Below, one piece after another: positions 1-7,643 of a stretch of 34,356 nt of DNA (position 1 is its first letter; each line of letters opens with the position of its first letter). The position numbers and the translations under genes are program-made. Below the pieces are notes generated by a model that was not told where the DNA came from, did not search any database, and was given only the letters and a program-made list of their open reading frames with translations. Source of the stretch: Lysinibacillus telephonicus (lineage in GTDB: Bacteria; Bacillota; Bacilli; Bacillales_A; Planococcaceae); assembly GCF_003966145.1 (NCBI RefSeq), contig NZ_RXNR01000041.1:1-34356 (forward strand), read 5' to 3'.

Positions 1-163
1 CAAAAACCGCTTCACCAAATACTTCATATTTTACATACCATTCTTTCAAGGTACTTTTATGAATTTGAAATTTTTGCCCAAGTTTTTCAAATGAGTAGTC
101 GCCTGATAAATAAAGTTGAATGATTTTTAACATAAATTCTTTTGGATACTTATAAAAGGTCAT
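1..163 (-). CDS. IS3-type transposase OrfA-like, N-terminal part (runs off window)
   Basis: The minus strand encodes a peptide starting MTFYKYPKEFMLKIIQLYL and continuing for 54 residues to the window edge with no stop. The pattern of a lysine-rich start, a 'LYLSGDYSFEKLGQKF' helix and 'HKSTLKEWYVKYE' resembles the helix-turn-helix N-terminus of IS3-family (IS150-like) OrfA proteins, which bind the element ends. The start is the ATG at 163, with a GGGGGC ribosome site eight bases upstream that lies in one arm of a hairpin. Family assignment is from memory of the motif; the rest of the element is outside the window, so completeness cannot be judged. Confidence 0.6.
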   Translation of the reverse strand, partial: MTFYKYPKEFMLKIIQLYLSGDYSFEKLGQKFQIHKSTLKEWYVKYEVFGEAVF

Positions 164-226
164 AAAAAAAGCCCCCTATTAGGTAGATGAATTTTTATTT
201 TTTCATCTGTCTACCTAATAGGGAGC
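164..226 (-). terminator. Hairpin plus T-run directly before the transposase start
   Basis: Arms at 171-190 and 203-226 are complementary over about 17 bp (GCCCCCTATTAGGTAGA against TCTACCTAATAGGGAGC) with a short bulge. On the minus strand the stem is followed by seven T residues and then the transposase ATG. It therefore reads as an intrinsic terminator, and its 3' arm also contains the likely Shine-Dalgarno bases. Inference: it would both stop and mask read-through transcripts entering the element from the EamA side. Confidence 0.6.
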
Positions 227-320
227 ATATCAAAGTATAGATTCTGGACAACTCTTTTTGTTTTCTGACTCCTGTGTCAACAATCCGTCATAAAATAACT
301 TTTCTGAATGCTCATTTTTA

Positions 321-1214
321 TTATTGGGCAAAAGTATCTTCTTGTAATTTTATGCGCCTCTTTGGGCTAACTATAGTTAATACAATACCAGCAAATATTA
401 ATCCAATCCCTAATGTTTGTAATAATGTCGGCCTGAAATCTAAAAGAACTGTATCTAACAATATAGCAACTACTGGATCCACAAATGTTAGAACTGAGAC
501 AATAACTGTTGGCAGATTTCGTATGCTATCAAAGAACAAATAATACACGAAGCCTGTATGAATCAAACCAGTTCCTAAAATGTAAAGCCAATTCATTGTA
601 GATAATCCTTCAAAAAGGGAAAAGTCGCAGAATGGCAACAGTATAATAATCCCTACAAATGTTTGAAGGAATGTAGTCGCATAAGGAGATAATGTATGCA
701 ACGATTTACTTGTAAACATTGTTAAGGCATAACAAACTGCTGACAGCATTGCCCAAATAAAACCAGAGTTCATAAATTGTTCGATAGATTTGAAATTGTC
801 AATTCCAACAATAAAAATACTTCCGATAAAGCATATAATTGTCGCAAGCAATCCTCGAATTGTTAATCGTTCCTTTAAAATGAACGTTCCTAATAATAAA
901 ACAAAAATAGGTGCTAGATTATAGATTGATATAGTAATCGAAATAGCCATTTCTTCAAACGCTTTAAATAAAAACACCCAGTTTAATACGAGAAAAACCC
1001 CGCATAGCAAGGTTTGAAATACTTCTTTTTTATTCCACATCTCTCTTTTATGTCCACCAGTAAAATACCATATGCTGCTTAAGAAAATAGTTGCACATAT
1101 ACAGCGAATAAATACGAGCTCAAGAGCTGGGATTCCTGTATGGATTGTAAAAAAGCCGATGGAACCAAAAATTGCCATCGAGATTGTTAACTTAATTATT
1201 GCAGATACATTCAT
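321..1214 (-). CDS. EamA/DMT-superfamily permease
   Basis: The 297-residue protein is almost wholly hydrophobic, with about ten predicted membrane segments arranged as two repeats, the usual architecture and length of EamA (drug/metabolite transporter) permeases. The motif 'YNLAPIFVLLLGTFILKERLT' near residues 97-117 is the typical EamA repeat ending, and 'SVLTFVDPVVAILLDTVLL' near residues 241-259 is its counterpart in the second half. The ATG at 1214 has an AGGTAGGA site upstream. Substrate cannot be told from sequence; members export amino acids, nucleosides or other metabolites. It is divergent from the zinc cluster and lies next to an IS end, so a role in zinc is not implied. Confidence 0.85.
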   Translation of the reverse strand: MNVSAIIKLTISMAIFGSIGFFTIHTGIPALELVFIRCICATIFLSSIWYFTGGHKREMWNKKEVFQTLLCGVFLVLNWVFLFKAFEEMAISITISIYNLAPIFVLLLGTFILKERLTIRGLLATIICFIGSIFIVGIDNFKSIEQFMNSGFIWAMLSAVCYALTMFTSKSLHTLSPYATTFLQTFVGIIILLPFCDFSLFEGLSTMNWLYILGTGLIHTGFVYYLFFDSIRNLPTVIVSVLTFVDPVVAILLDTVLLDFRPTLLQTLGIGLIFAGIVLTIVSPKRRIKLQEDTFAQ

Positions 1215-1390
1215 AACATTCCTACCTTATTTTGTCCACAAGACTATTACATTCTCTTTCAGAGTTTAATTATTTATATATTTCCAATTTTTAAAAAGAA
1301 CTCTTTATTCAAATATAACAAACTTTTGGTAAAATGGAAACTTTTCTATAAAAGTAATAACAAGGAAATAAAAATAATTTGTAAAAATTG

Positions 1391-1419
1391 TTGACAAAGA
1401 TAAATTATAGGGATAATAT
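1391..1419 (+). promoter_or_regulatory. Candidate sigma-A promoter of rpmG/zinc cluster
   Basis: A perfect TTGACA at 1391-1396 is followed 17 bases later by TAATAT at 1414-1419 (GATAAT at 1412-1417 is an alternative with a 15-base spacer). The Zur-like box begins a few bases after it, over the expected transcription start, which is a repressing position. Confidence 0.55.
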
Positions 1420-1422
1420 TTT

Positions 1423-1443
1423 AAATCGTAACCATTACTATTT
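1423..1443 (+). promoter_or_regulatory. Zur box upstream of rpmG
   Basis: The core TCGTAACCATTACTA sits in a 21-bp imperfect inverted repeat centred at 1433; 8 of 10 half-site positions are complementary. It closely follows the Bacillus Zur consensus built on TCGTAATNATTACGA. Position just after the -10 element and before an rpmG of the zinc-free type supports repression when zinc is plentiful. Confidence 0.75.
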
Positions 1444-1458
1444 AGGAGGAGTAAAATT

Positions 1459-1608
1459 ATGCGAGTTCAAATAACGTTAGCATGCACAGAAACAGGGGAT
1501 AAAAATTACATTACAACAAAGAATAAACGCAATACACCAGAACGTTTAGAATTAAAAAAATACTCACCCCGTTTAAAAAAAGTTACATTGCACCGTGAAA
1601 CGAAATAA
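1459..1608 (+). CDS. rpmG: Ribosomal protein L33, zinc-free (C-) paralogue
   Basis: A 49-residue protein beginning [20 protein letters not shown] and ending 'TLHRETK', the typical length and pattern of bacterial L33. Zinc-binding L33 has two CxxC pairs. Here only Cys9 remains: the partner in 'CTEC' is Thr12, and both C-terminal cysteines are replaced ('KKYSPRLKK'). This is the C- form, which in Bacillus replaces the zinc-containing paralogue during zinc starvation and frees zinc from the ribosome. The start ATG has a strong AGGAGG site. A Zur-like box upstream and the zinc uptake genes downstream agree with this role. Confidence 0.92.
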   Translation: MRVQITLACTETGDKNYITTKNKRNTPERLELKKYSPRLKKVTLHRETK

Positions 1609-1634
1609 TCAAGGATATTTTTTTGTGTATTTTT

Positions 1635-1655
1635 AAAGCGTAATGATTACTATTA
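1635..1655 (+). promoter_or_regulatory. Second Zur box, upstream of zagA
   Basis: The core GCGTAATGATTACTA is centred at 1645, with 7 of 10 half-site positions complementary; the central GTAATGATTAC matches the Zur core. It lies in the 61-base gap after rpmG and next to the zagA ribosome site, so the GTPase operon may have its own Zur control in addition to read-through from rpmG. Confidence 0.65.
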
Positions 1656-1669
1656 AGGGGTTGCAATAA

Positions 1670-2863
1670 ATGACGAATAAAATTCCTGTTACTGTGCTAA
1701 GTGGATATCTTGGTGCTGGGAAAACTACAATTTTAAACTATGTGTTACAAAATGAACAAAATTTACGTGTTGCAGTCATTGTAAATGATATGAGTGAAAT
1801 CAATATTGACGCTTCGCTTGTAGAAAAAGGGAGTGGTATTTCACGAACTGAAGAAAAATTCGTAGAGCTATCAAATGGCTGTATCTGCTGTACTTTACGA
1901 GAAGATCTGTTAATTGAGGTACAAAAACTAGCTGAGCGGGGAAATATTGACTACATCGTTATTGAATCAACAGGTATTAGTGAACCTATTCCTGTCGCCC
2001 AAACATTTTCTTATATTGATGAAGAACTTGGAATAGATTTAACCGCAAGTTGTACGTTGGATACGATGGTAACAGTTGTAGATGCAAATCGATTTTGGAC
2101 AGATTTTCAGTCTGGCGAGAGCTTGTTAGATCGTAAGGAGGCAGTTGGTGAATTAGATGAACGAGATGTAGCAGATTTATTAATTGACCAAATTGAATTT
2201 TGTGATGTGCTTATTTTAAATAAGTGTGACTTAATTACTGAGGAGCAGTTAGAGCGCCTTGAAAAAGTATTACGGACATTACAGCCAGAGGCGAAATTTA
2301 TTCGTACTACATACGGAAAAATTAATCCACAGGAAATTTTAAATACTAGGAGCTTTGATTTTAATCGCGTCTCACAATCAGCAGGGTGGCTAAAAGAACT
2401 TGAGACGGGATATGAAAATCATACTCCTGAGACTGAAGAATACGGAATTAGCTCTTTTACTTATACACGAACTATACCATTCCATCCAAAGCGCTTTAAA
2501 GAATGGGCAGAAAATATTCCGATTGAAATTGTTCGTTCTAAAGGATTTATTTGGAGCGCAAGACATAATGATATCGCCATTCTCTTTTCCCAAGCTGGCT
2601 CGGCTGTTAATATTTCTCCTTTATCTTATTGGGTAGCAGCATTACCAAAAGAGCAGCAACAACAAATATTTATTCAATATCCAGAAGTAAGAGGCAGCTG
2701 GGATCCTGAATTTGGTGATCGTAAAACACAGTTGGTTATTATTGGCATCGACTTGCCAAAAGATGAAATTACAAAACAGTTAGATGCTTGCCTTTTAACA
2801 GATGAAGAGTTTGATAAAGAGTGGCGAACTTTTGAAACCCCATTTGATTGGAAGTTGAGATAA
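1670..2863 (+). CDS. zagA: Zinc metallochaperone GTPase ZagA/YciC (COG0523)
   Basis: A 397-residue G3E-family GTPase. Walker A is 'GYLGAGKTT' (residues 12-20), the COG0523 metal motif CICC is at 71-74 within '[13 protein letters not shown]', '[15 protein letters not shown]' follows, and the G4 motif 'NKCDL' is intact. The C-terminal CobW_C domain includes '[13 protein letters not shown]' and 'RSKGFIWSARHN'. Length and motifs match Bacillus subtilis ZagA (formerly YciC), a Zur-repressed GTPase that delivers zinc to client enzymes when zinc is scarce. It acts in the cytosol. The ATG start follows an AAGGGG site. It begins a run of seven-gene zinc functions and is preceded by a Zur-like box. Confidence 0.9.
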   Translation: MTNKIPVTVLSGYLGAGKTTILNYVLQNEQNLRVAVIVNDMSEINIDASLVEKGSGISRTEEKFVELSNGCICCTLREDLLIEVQKLAERGNIDYIVIESTGISEPIPVAQTFSYIDEELGIDLTASCTLDTMVTVVDANRFWTDFQSGESLLDRKEAVGELDERDVADLLIDQIEFCDVLILNKCDLITEEQLERLEKVLRTLQPEAKFIRTTYGKINPQEILNTRSFDFNRVSQSAGWLKELETGYENHTPETEEYGISSFTYTRTIPFHPKRFKEWAENIPIEIVRSKGFIWSARHNDIAILFSQAGSAVNISPLSYWVAALPKEQQQQIFIQYPEVRGSWDPEFGDRKTQLVIIGIDLPKDEITKQLDACLLTDEEFDKEWRTFETPFDWKLR

Positions 2864-2865
2864 AC

Positions 2866-3786
2866 GTGCAGCGAAAAATAGAAATTATTATACTTAGTGG
2901 ATTTTTAGGAAGTGGTAAAACAACCTTACTTAAAAATCTTTTAGAGCAGGAGCAAAAAAGTGGTAGGAAAGCAGCGATTTTAATGAATGAAGTTGGGGAA
3001 GTTTCAATTGATGGATATTTACTTCCACCTAATTTTCCAATAGAAGAGATTACAAATGGATGTATTTGTTGTTCAGGTAAAGATCAACTAGAACGAACAA
3101 TTTTAAATCTCTACAAAACGAATAGACCAGATGTCATCTATATTGAAAGTTCTGGATTAGCGCATCCAATTGATGTTATTGATTCTTGCCTATCTCCGAT
3201 CATAGCAAATGATATTGAAATTAAAAACGTTATTACAGTACTAGATAGCTTAAGATGGTGTCATCGACAAGAGTATAGCAAACCAATTCAATGTTTAATG
3301 GAAGAACAAGTGAAATATGCAGATTTACTGCTTATTAATAAAATCGATTTAATTCAACAACAAACATTTAACAAGGTAATTGAAGAAATTGAGAATTTAC
3401 ATCCAAATATACATTACCAAATAACATCACATGCAAGAATGGAAATAAGTTCTATTCAATCTTCATGCCATGAAAGGGAAATAGAGCATCAGCAATTTCA
3501 TGTCCATAATCATTTGCATATCAATCACTTAGTCTATGTATTCACTAAGCCAATAGAGAAAAATCTATTTGAACAATGGCTGCAAACCTTACCATTAAGC
3601 ATTTTTAGAATCAAAGGTTTTATTCGATTTAAGGAAACACCGGTAAAAACAACCTTATTTCAATATGCTTACGGTGTTCCAATGTATTTAAACCAAGAAA
3701 TTGCCTTTCCAACTAACTTAGTACTAATAGGCGAGCATCTAAATGCTGAAAAGTTAAAAAGGCAACTAGAAAAATTAGAGAACTAA
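2866..3786 (+). CDS. Second COG0523 (CobW/P47K) GTPase with His-rich segment
   Basis: The protein has Walker A 'GFLGSGKTT', 'NGCICCSGKDQ' carrying the CxCC metal motif, 'YIESSGLAHPIDVID' and the G4 motif 'NKIDL', so it is a G3E metallochaperone GTPase of a different subgroup from ZagA and about 85 residues shorter. A histidine-rich stretch, 'HQQFHVHNHLHINH', lies near two thirds of its length and probably binds zinc. I place the start at GTG 2866, right after the zagA stop, giving MQRKIEIIILSGFLGSGKTT as in relatives. An in-frame TTG at 2848 would overlap zagA by 16 bases and lacks a ribosome site. Translational coupling is likely. Metal specificity is inferred from context. Confidence 0.85.
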   Translation: MQRKIEIIILSGFLGSGKTTLLKNLLEQEQKSGRKAAILMNEVGEVSIDGYLLPPNFPIEEITNGCICCSGKDQLERTILNLYKTNRPDVIYIESSGLAHPIDVIDSCLSPIIANDIEIKNVITVLDSLRWCHRQEYSKPIQCLMEEQVKYADLLLINKIDLIQQQTFNKVIEEIENLHPNIHYQITSHARMEISSIQSSCHEREIEHQQFHVHNHLHINHLVYVFTKPIEKNLFEQWLQTLPLSIFRIKGFIRFKETPVKTTLFQYAYGVPMYLNQEIAFPTNLVLIGEHLNAEKLKRQLEKLEN

Positions 3787-3810
3787 AAATGATGATTAAA
3801 GGAGATAAAA

Positions 3811-4920
3811 ATGAAAAAAATTTTATTTACTGCTGCTTTACTAACGACTTCGTCGGTAATATTTGCAGGCTGTCAGTCTACAAATAAATCTGTAAATACT
3901 GATGAAAAAGCAGTTGATGAAGAAAAACTTGAAATTGTAACAAGTTTTTATCCTATGTACGAATTCACAAAAGAAATTGTTGGAGATCAAGCTAATGTTT
4001 CTATGCTTATTCCTTCTTCAGTCGAACCGCATGACTGGGAACCTTCAGCAAAAGACCTGGAACAAATTCAAAATGCTGATGCACTAGTTTTCAACAATGA
4101 AAATATGGAAACTTGGATCAATGAAATTGAGACTACAATAGATACAAAAAATTTAACTATTATTGATGCTTCTAAAGGTATTGACCTTCTTCCTTTCTCA
4201 GCAGAAGTTCATGAACACGAGCATGAACATGAAGATAAAGAGCATGCACACGAAGGAGAAGCTCATGAACATGAAGGTGAAGAGCATGCACATGAAGTAG
4301 AAGCTCATGAACATGAAAATGGAGAACACACACATGAAGGGGAGGCACATGAACATGAGGGAGAAGCTCATGAACACGAAGAGCATGATCATTATCACGA
4401 ATTCGATCCCCATTTATGGTTAAGTCCTAAAATGGCCATAAAAGAAGTTGAAAATATTGCAAATGAATTAATCAAAATAGATCCAGAAAACAAAGAAGTA
4501 TATGAAACAAATAAAAATAATTATGTTGAAAAATTAAAACAGTTGGATCAAACATATAATGAAACTTTGGCTAATGTAAAAAATAAGGAAATTATTACCC
4601 AACATGCAGCCTTTGGATATCTAGCAGATTCTTATGGATTAAAACAAGTTCCTATTGCTGGCCTTTCTCCTGATAATGAGCCAAGTGCCAAGCAATTAAA
4701 TGAATTAAAAGAATTTGCAACTGAGCATAACATTAATACGATTTTCTTTGAAGAAAATGCATCTTCTAAAGTTGCCGAAACTCTTGCAAACGAATTAAAT
4801 GCAAAGACTGCAGTACTTAATACACTAGAAGGTTTAACTGAAGAAGATGAAAAAAATGGTGAAAGCTATATTAGTATTATGGAAGAAAATTTAAAGGTGC
4901 TGCAAGAGGCTTTGAAGTAA
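3811..4920 (+). CDS. znuA: Zinc ABC transporter substrate-binding lipoprotein ZnuA/AdcA
   Basis: A 369-residue cluster A-I (TroA-like) solute-binding protein. The signal peptide ends in a lipobox, VIFAGC, so Cys21 is the lipid anchor. Likely zinc ligands are His74 ('EPHDWEPS'), His201 ('DPHLWLSP'), His265 ('QHAAFGYL') and Glu314/315 ('FFEENASS'). Between the first two sits an unusually long acidic, histidine-rich loop (residues about 132-196) with about 20 His in repeated HEHE/AHEGE units, the zinc-capturing loop typical of ZnuA rather than of manganese binders. ATG follows AAGGAG. It feeds the ZnuC-ZnuB transporter encoded next. Confidence 0.93.
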   Translation: MKKILFTAALLTTSSVIFAGCQSTNKSVNTDEKAVDEEKLEIVTSFYPMYEFTKEIVGDQANVSMLIPSSVEPHDWEPSAKDLEQIQNADALVFNNENMETWINEIETTIDTKNLTIIDASKGIDLLPFSAEVHEHEHEHEDKEHAHEGEAHEHEGEEHAHEVEAHEHENGEHTHEGEAHEHEGEAHEHEEHDHYHEFDPHLWLSPKMAIKEVENIANELIKIDPENKEVYETNKNNYVEKLKQLDQTYNETLANVKNKEIITQHAAFGYLADSYGLKQVPIAGLSPDNEPSAKQLNELKEFATEHNINTIFFEENASSKVAETLANELNAKTAVLNTLEGLTEEDEKNGESYISIMEENLKVLQEALK

Positions 4921-4934
4921 AGGGTGAAAAGAGC

Positions 4935-5579
4935 ATGACAGAGTTTAGGATTGGTTTACAAAACGTGACATTTGGATACATGCAAAATATTGTAATAGAG
5001 AATCTTTCATTTTCAATAGATCAAGGTCAATTTGTAGCGATAACAGGTGAAAATGGGGCAGCAAAAACAACTGCAATGAAGCTGTTGATAGGGATTTTGA
5101 AGCCATGGAAAGGAATTCGGCTTTGGCCTCGTAACTTGAATGCAAGCTATGTGCCTCAACAAATTTCATCAATTGAACAAGACTTTCCAAGTACAGTTTA
5201 TGAATTCATTATTTCTGGATGCTGGGAAACATTAAAATGGTACGAACGTATATCAAAAGAAAATATGAAGAGAGCCGAAGCATTAATAGATAAATTTGAA
5301 TTACGAAATGTTGCGAAGCAGCAGATTGGAAAACTATCTGGCGGACAGAAACAGCTTGCATGTGTGGCAAGAGCATTTATGTCAAATCCAGCTATCTTAT
5401 TTTTAGACGAGCCAACTACAGGTATGGATGAAAAGATGAGACATATATTCTATGAAACTTTAAAAACTATGTGTCCTCATGTAACGGTAGTCATCATTAC
5501 TCACCATATAAACGAATTGAACCCATATATCGACAATATAATTCATCTTGAAAGAAGGAAAAATTCTTGTTTGAATTAG
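4935..5579 (+). CDS. znuC: Zinc ABC transporter ATP-binding protein ZnuC/AdcC
   Basis: A 214-residue ATPase with Walker A at 38-46 ('GENGAAKTT'), Q-loop near residue 75 ('YVPQQIS'), signature 'LSGGQKQ' at 134-140 and Walker B 'ILFLDEP' at 154-160. The glycine before the Walker A lysine is alanine; as I recall, this substitution also occurs in Gram-positive AdcC/ZnuC proteins, so it need not mean inactivity. It lies 14 bases after znuA and overlaps znuB by 13 bases. It powers zinc import through ZnuB on the cytosolic face of the membrane. Confidence 0.92.
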   Translation: MTEFRIGLQNVTFGYMQNIVIENLSFSIDQGQFVAITGENGAAKTTAMKLLIGILKPWKGIRLWPRNLNASYVPQQISSIEQDFPSTVYEFIISGCWETLKWYERISKENMKRAEALIDKFELRNVAKQQIGKLSGGQKQLACVARAFMSNPAILFLDEPTTGMDEKMRHIFYETLKTMCPHVTVVIITHHINELNPYIDNIIHLERRKNSCLN

Positions 5580-6394
5580 CTTTTATGCAGCGAGCCTTAA
5601 TAGCTGGCATGCTCATTGCCATTATTGCACCAATTATAGGCGTGTTTCTTATTATGCGAAAACAATCTCTTATAGCAGATACATTAAGCCATATTGCGCT
5701 TGCAGGAGTAGCGGTAGGTTTGGTTCTAGGGAGCCAACCTGAATGGATGAGCATCCTAATTGTCGTTATAGGTGCATTATTTATCGAATTTTTAAGGATG
5801 CGTTTTAAAAGCTATTCTGATGTATCCATTGCAATTTTAATGGCTGCAGGCTTATCCATTGCACTTTGTTTAATGTCAATTAGTCCAAGCGGTGCGAAAA
5901 CAATGGATCAATATTTATTCGGTTCAATTGTAACTGTTACACAGCAGCAGATTAATATTTTTCTATTTATAGCAGTTGGAATATTCATTTATTTTTTAAT
6001 AACAAAACGTTCGCTTTATACAATGATTTTTAATGAAGATGTTGCAAAGGTGGCAGGCATATCAACAAGGCTCCTGTCGTTTTCTTTTAGTGCAGTCATT
6101 GGTCTTTTTATTTCGATGATGATTCCAATGATTGGCATGCTCCTTGTCTCAGCTATTATTATACTGCCTGCTGCGATAGCCATCCAACTTACCACGAGAT
6201 TTCGTTATGTTTTTGTCATTGCAAGTTTCGTTTCAATGGTCTGTACGTTCTTAGGTTTAGTAAGTTCTTATAAAATAGGTACTCCACCAGGGGCTAGCAT
6301 TGCTCTTTGGATGGTTTTTGGCATTTTATTATCATTAATTTATAAAAAATTAAAAGAAATATATTTTAAAAGAATTGGAGAGGAATATGAATAA
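5567..6394 (+). CDS. znuB: Zinc ABC transporter permease ZnuB/AdcB
   Basis: A 275-residue hydrophobic protein of the ABC-3 permease family with about eight or nine membrane segments and the conserved stretches '[19 protein letters not shown]' and 'PIIGVFLIM' near the N-terminus. The TTG at 5567 is preferred as start because an AGAAGGA site lies eight bases upstream; it overlaps znuC, suggesting coupling. The next candidate, ATG 5585, has no comparable site. It forms the membrane channel for ZnuA-delivered zinc. Confidence 0.92.
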   Translation: MFELAFMQRALIAGMLIAIIAPIIGVFLIMRKQSLIADTLSHIALAGVAVGLVLGSQPEWMSILIVVIGALFIEFLRMRFKSYSDVSIAILMAAGLSIALCLMSISPSGAKTMDQYLFGSIVTVTQQQINIFLFIAVGIFIYFLITKRSLYTMIFNEDVAKVAGISTRLLSFSFSAVIGLFISMMIPMIGMLLVSAIIILPAAIAIQLTTRFRYVFVIASFVSMVCTFLGLVSSYKIGTPPGASIALWMVFGILLSLIYKKLKEIYFKRIGEEYE

Positions 6395-7565
6395 AATCCC
6401 CGTTACCGTTTTAAGCGGTTATTTAGGCGCAGGAAAAACAACCATTTTAAACCATTTGTTGGACAATCGTGAAGGAAGGAAGCTGGCTGTAATTGTTAAT
6501 GATATGAGTGAAGTTAATATAGATATGCAATTAATTGAAAACCAAGGCTTCTCAAGAACAACTGAAAAACTAGTAGAGCTGTCAAATGGGTGCATCTGCT
6601 GTACTTTACGCGAAGACTTAATGATAGAAGTTGAAAAGTTAGTTGAACAAGGTGACATTGATGGCATCGTAATTGAATCAACAGGAATTAGTGAACCCAT
6701 TCCAGTGGCACAAACCTTTACTTACATTAATGAAGAAACAGGCATTGATTTAACACCGCATTGTTATTTGGATGCAATGATTACCGTTGTTGATGCGTAT
6801 CGCTTCTGGCATGACTATGAAAGTGGGGAAACATTATTAGAACGGAGTCAAACGGAAGATCCTTACGACCAACGCGATGTCTCGGATTTATTAATTGACC
6901 AGCTTGAATTTGCCAATATTCTATGTATTACAAAAGCAGATTTAGTGACACCAGAATATTTAGAAACATTCCAAGCATTTTTAACTAAAATTAATCCAAC
7001 AGCCGAGCAGCATATTGTTCGTAACGGCTTGATTTCTCCGAATATATTATTAAATCGTAGATTATTTGACTTCGATCAAGCAAGCACAGGTGCCGGATGG
7101 ATCAAAGAACTTAATCAAGAACATACACCTGAAACAGAGGAGTATGGTATTTCCTCATTTGTATATCGAAGAAAGCGTCCATTTCATCCCCAAAGATGGT
7201 ATGAATGGCTGGAAAATTTACCTTCTGAAATAGTAAGAGCTAAAGGGTTCTTCTGGTTAGCAACACGCAATATGCCGGGAATAATTTCTCAAGCTGGTGC
7301 CTCTATTCAAATCCAAGGAGCCGGAGAATGGATAGCCAGTCTATCACCTGAAGAACAAGAAATAGAATTGCGTCAAGATCCTGCATTAAAAGATAGATGG
7401 GATCCTATCTACGGAGATCGCCAGACAGAGATTATTTGGATCGGAATCGAATTAGACAAAGAACAAATTGAGCATGATTTGGACCAATGTTTATTAACTG
7501 ATATTGAAATGAATGAAGATTGGTCTAAATTCAGCGATCCAATTCCTAAATTTATTGTTCACTGA
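6387..7565 (+). CDS. Second ZagA-type zinc metallochaperone GTPase (COG0523)
   Basis: A 392-residue protein clearly paralogous to the first ZagA along its whole length. It shares '[19 protein letters not shown]', the CICC motif (residues 69-72), '[15 protein letters not shown]' and '[13 protein letters not shown]'. The G4 motif is TKAD instead of NKCD, a noticeable change in a guanine-contacting residue. The ATG at 6387 with GGAGAGG upstream is chosen over an upstream TTG at 6375 that would use up that site. The gene overlaps the end of znuB by eight bases and is the last gene before a strong terminator, so it belongs to the zinc operon. Confidence 0.9.
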   Translation: MNKIPVTVLSGYLGAGKTTILNHLLDNREGRKLAVIVNDMSEVNIDMQLIENQGFSRTTEKLVELSNGCICCTLREDLMIEVEKLVEQGDIDGIVIESTGISEPIPVAQTFTYINEETGIDLTPHCYLDAMITVVDAYRFWHDYESGETLLERSQTEDPYDQRDVSDLLIDQLEFANILCITKADLVTPEYLETFQAFLTKINPTAEQHIVRNGLISPNILLNRRLFDFDQASTGAGWIKELNQEHTPETEEYGISSFVYRRKRPFHPQRWYEWLENLPSEIVRAKGFFWLATRNMPGIISQAGASIQIQGAGEWIASLSPEEQEIELRQDPALKDRWDPIYGDRQTEIIWIGIELDKEQIEHDLDQCLLTDIEMNEDWSKFSDPIPKFIVH

Positions 7566-7581
7566 AAATTAATTGATTTTC

Positions 7582-7612
7582 CCTGAGTACTAGATGTGTA
7601 CTCAGGTTTTTT
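7582..7612 (+). terminator. Terminator of zinc operon
   Basis: Perfect 9-bp stem CCTGAGTAC/GTACTCAGG with a 7-base loop, followed by six T residues, 16 bases after the last GTPase stop. Confidence 0.9.
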
Positions 7613-7643
7613 ATGTAATATATAAATTAGATGGATATTGATT

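Noticed and set aside
4198-4413. Minus-strand frame rich in Met and Phe across znuA
   Set aside because: It is the antisense of the His/Glu repeat (CAT and GAA codons), a compositional artefact.
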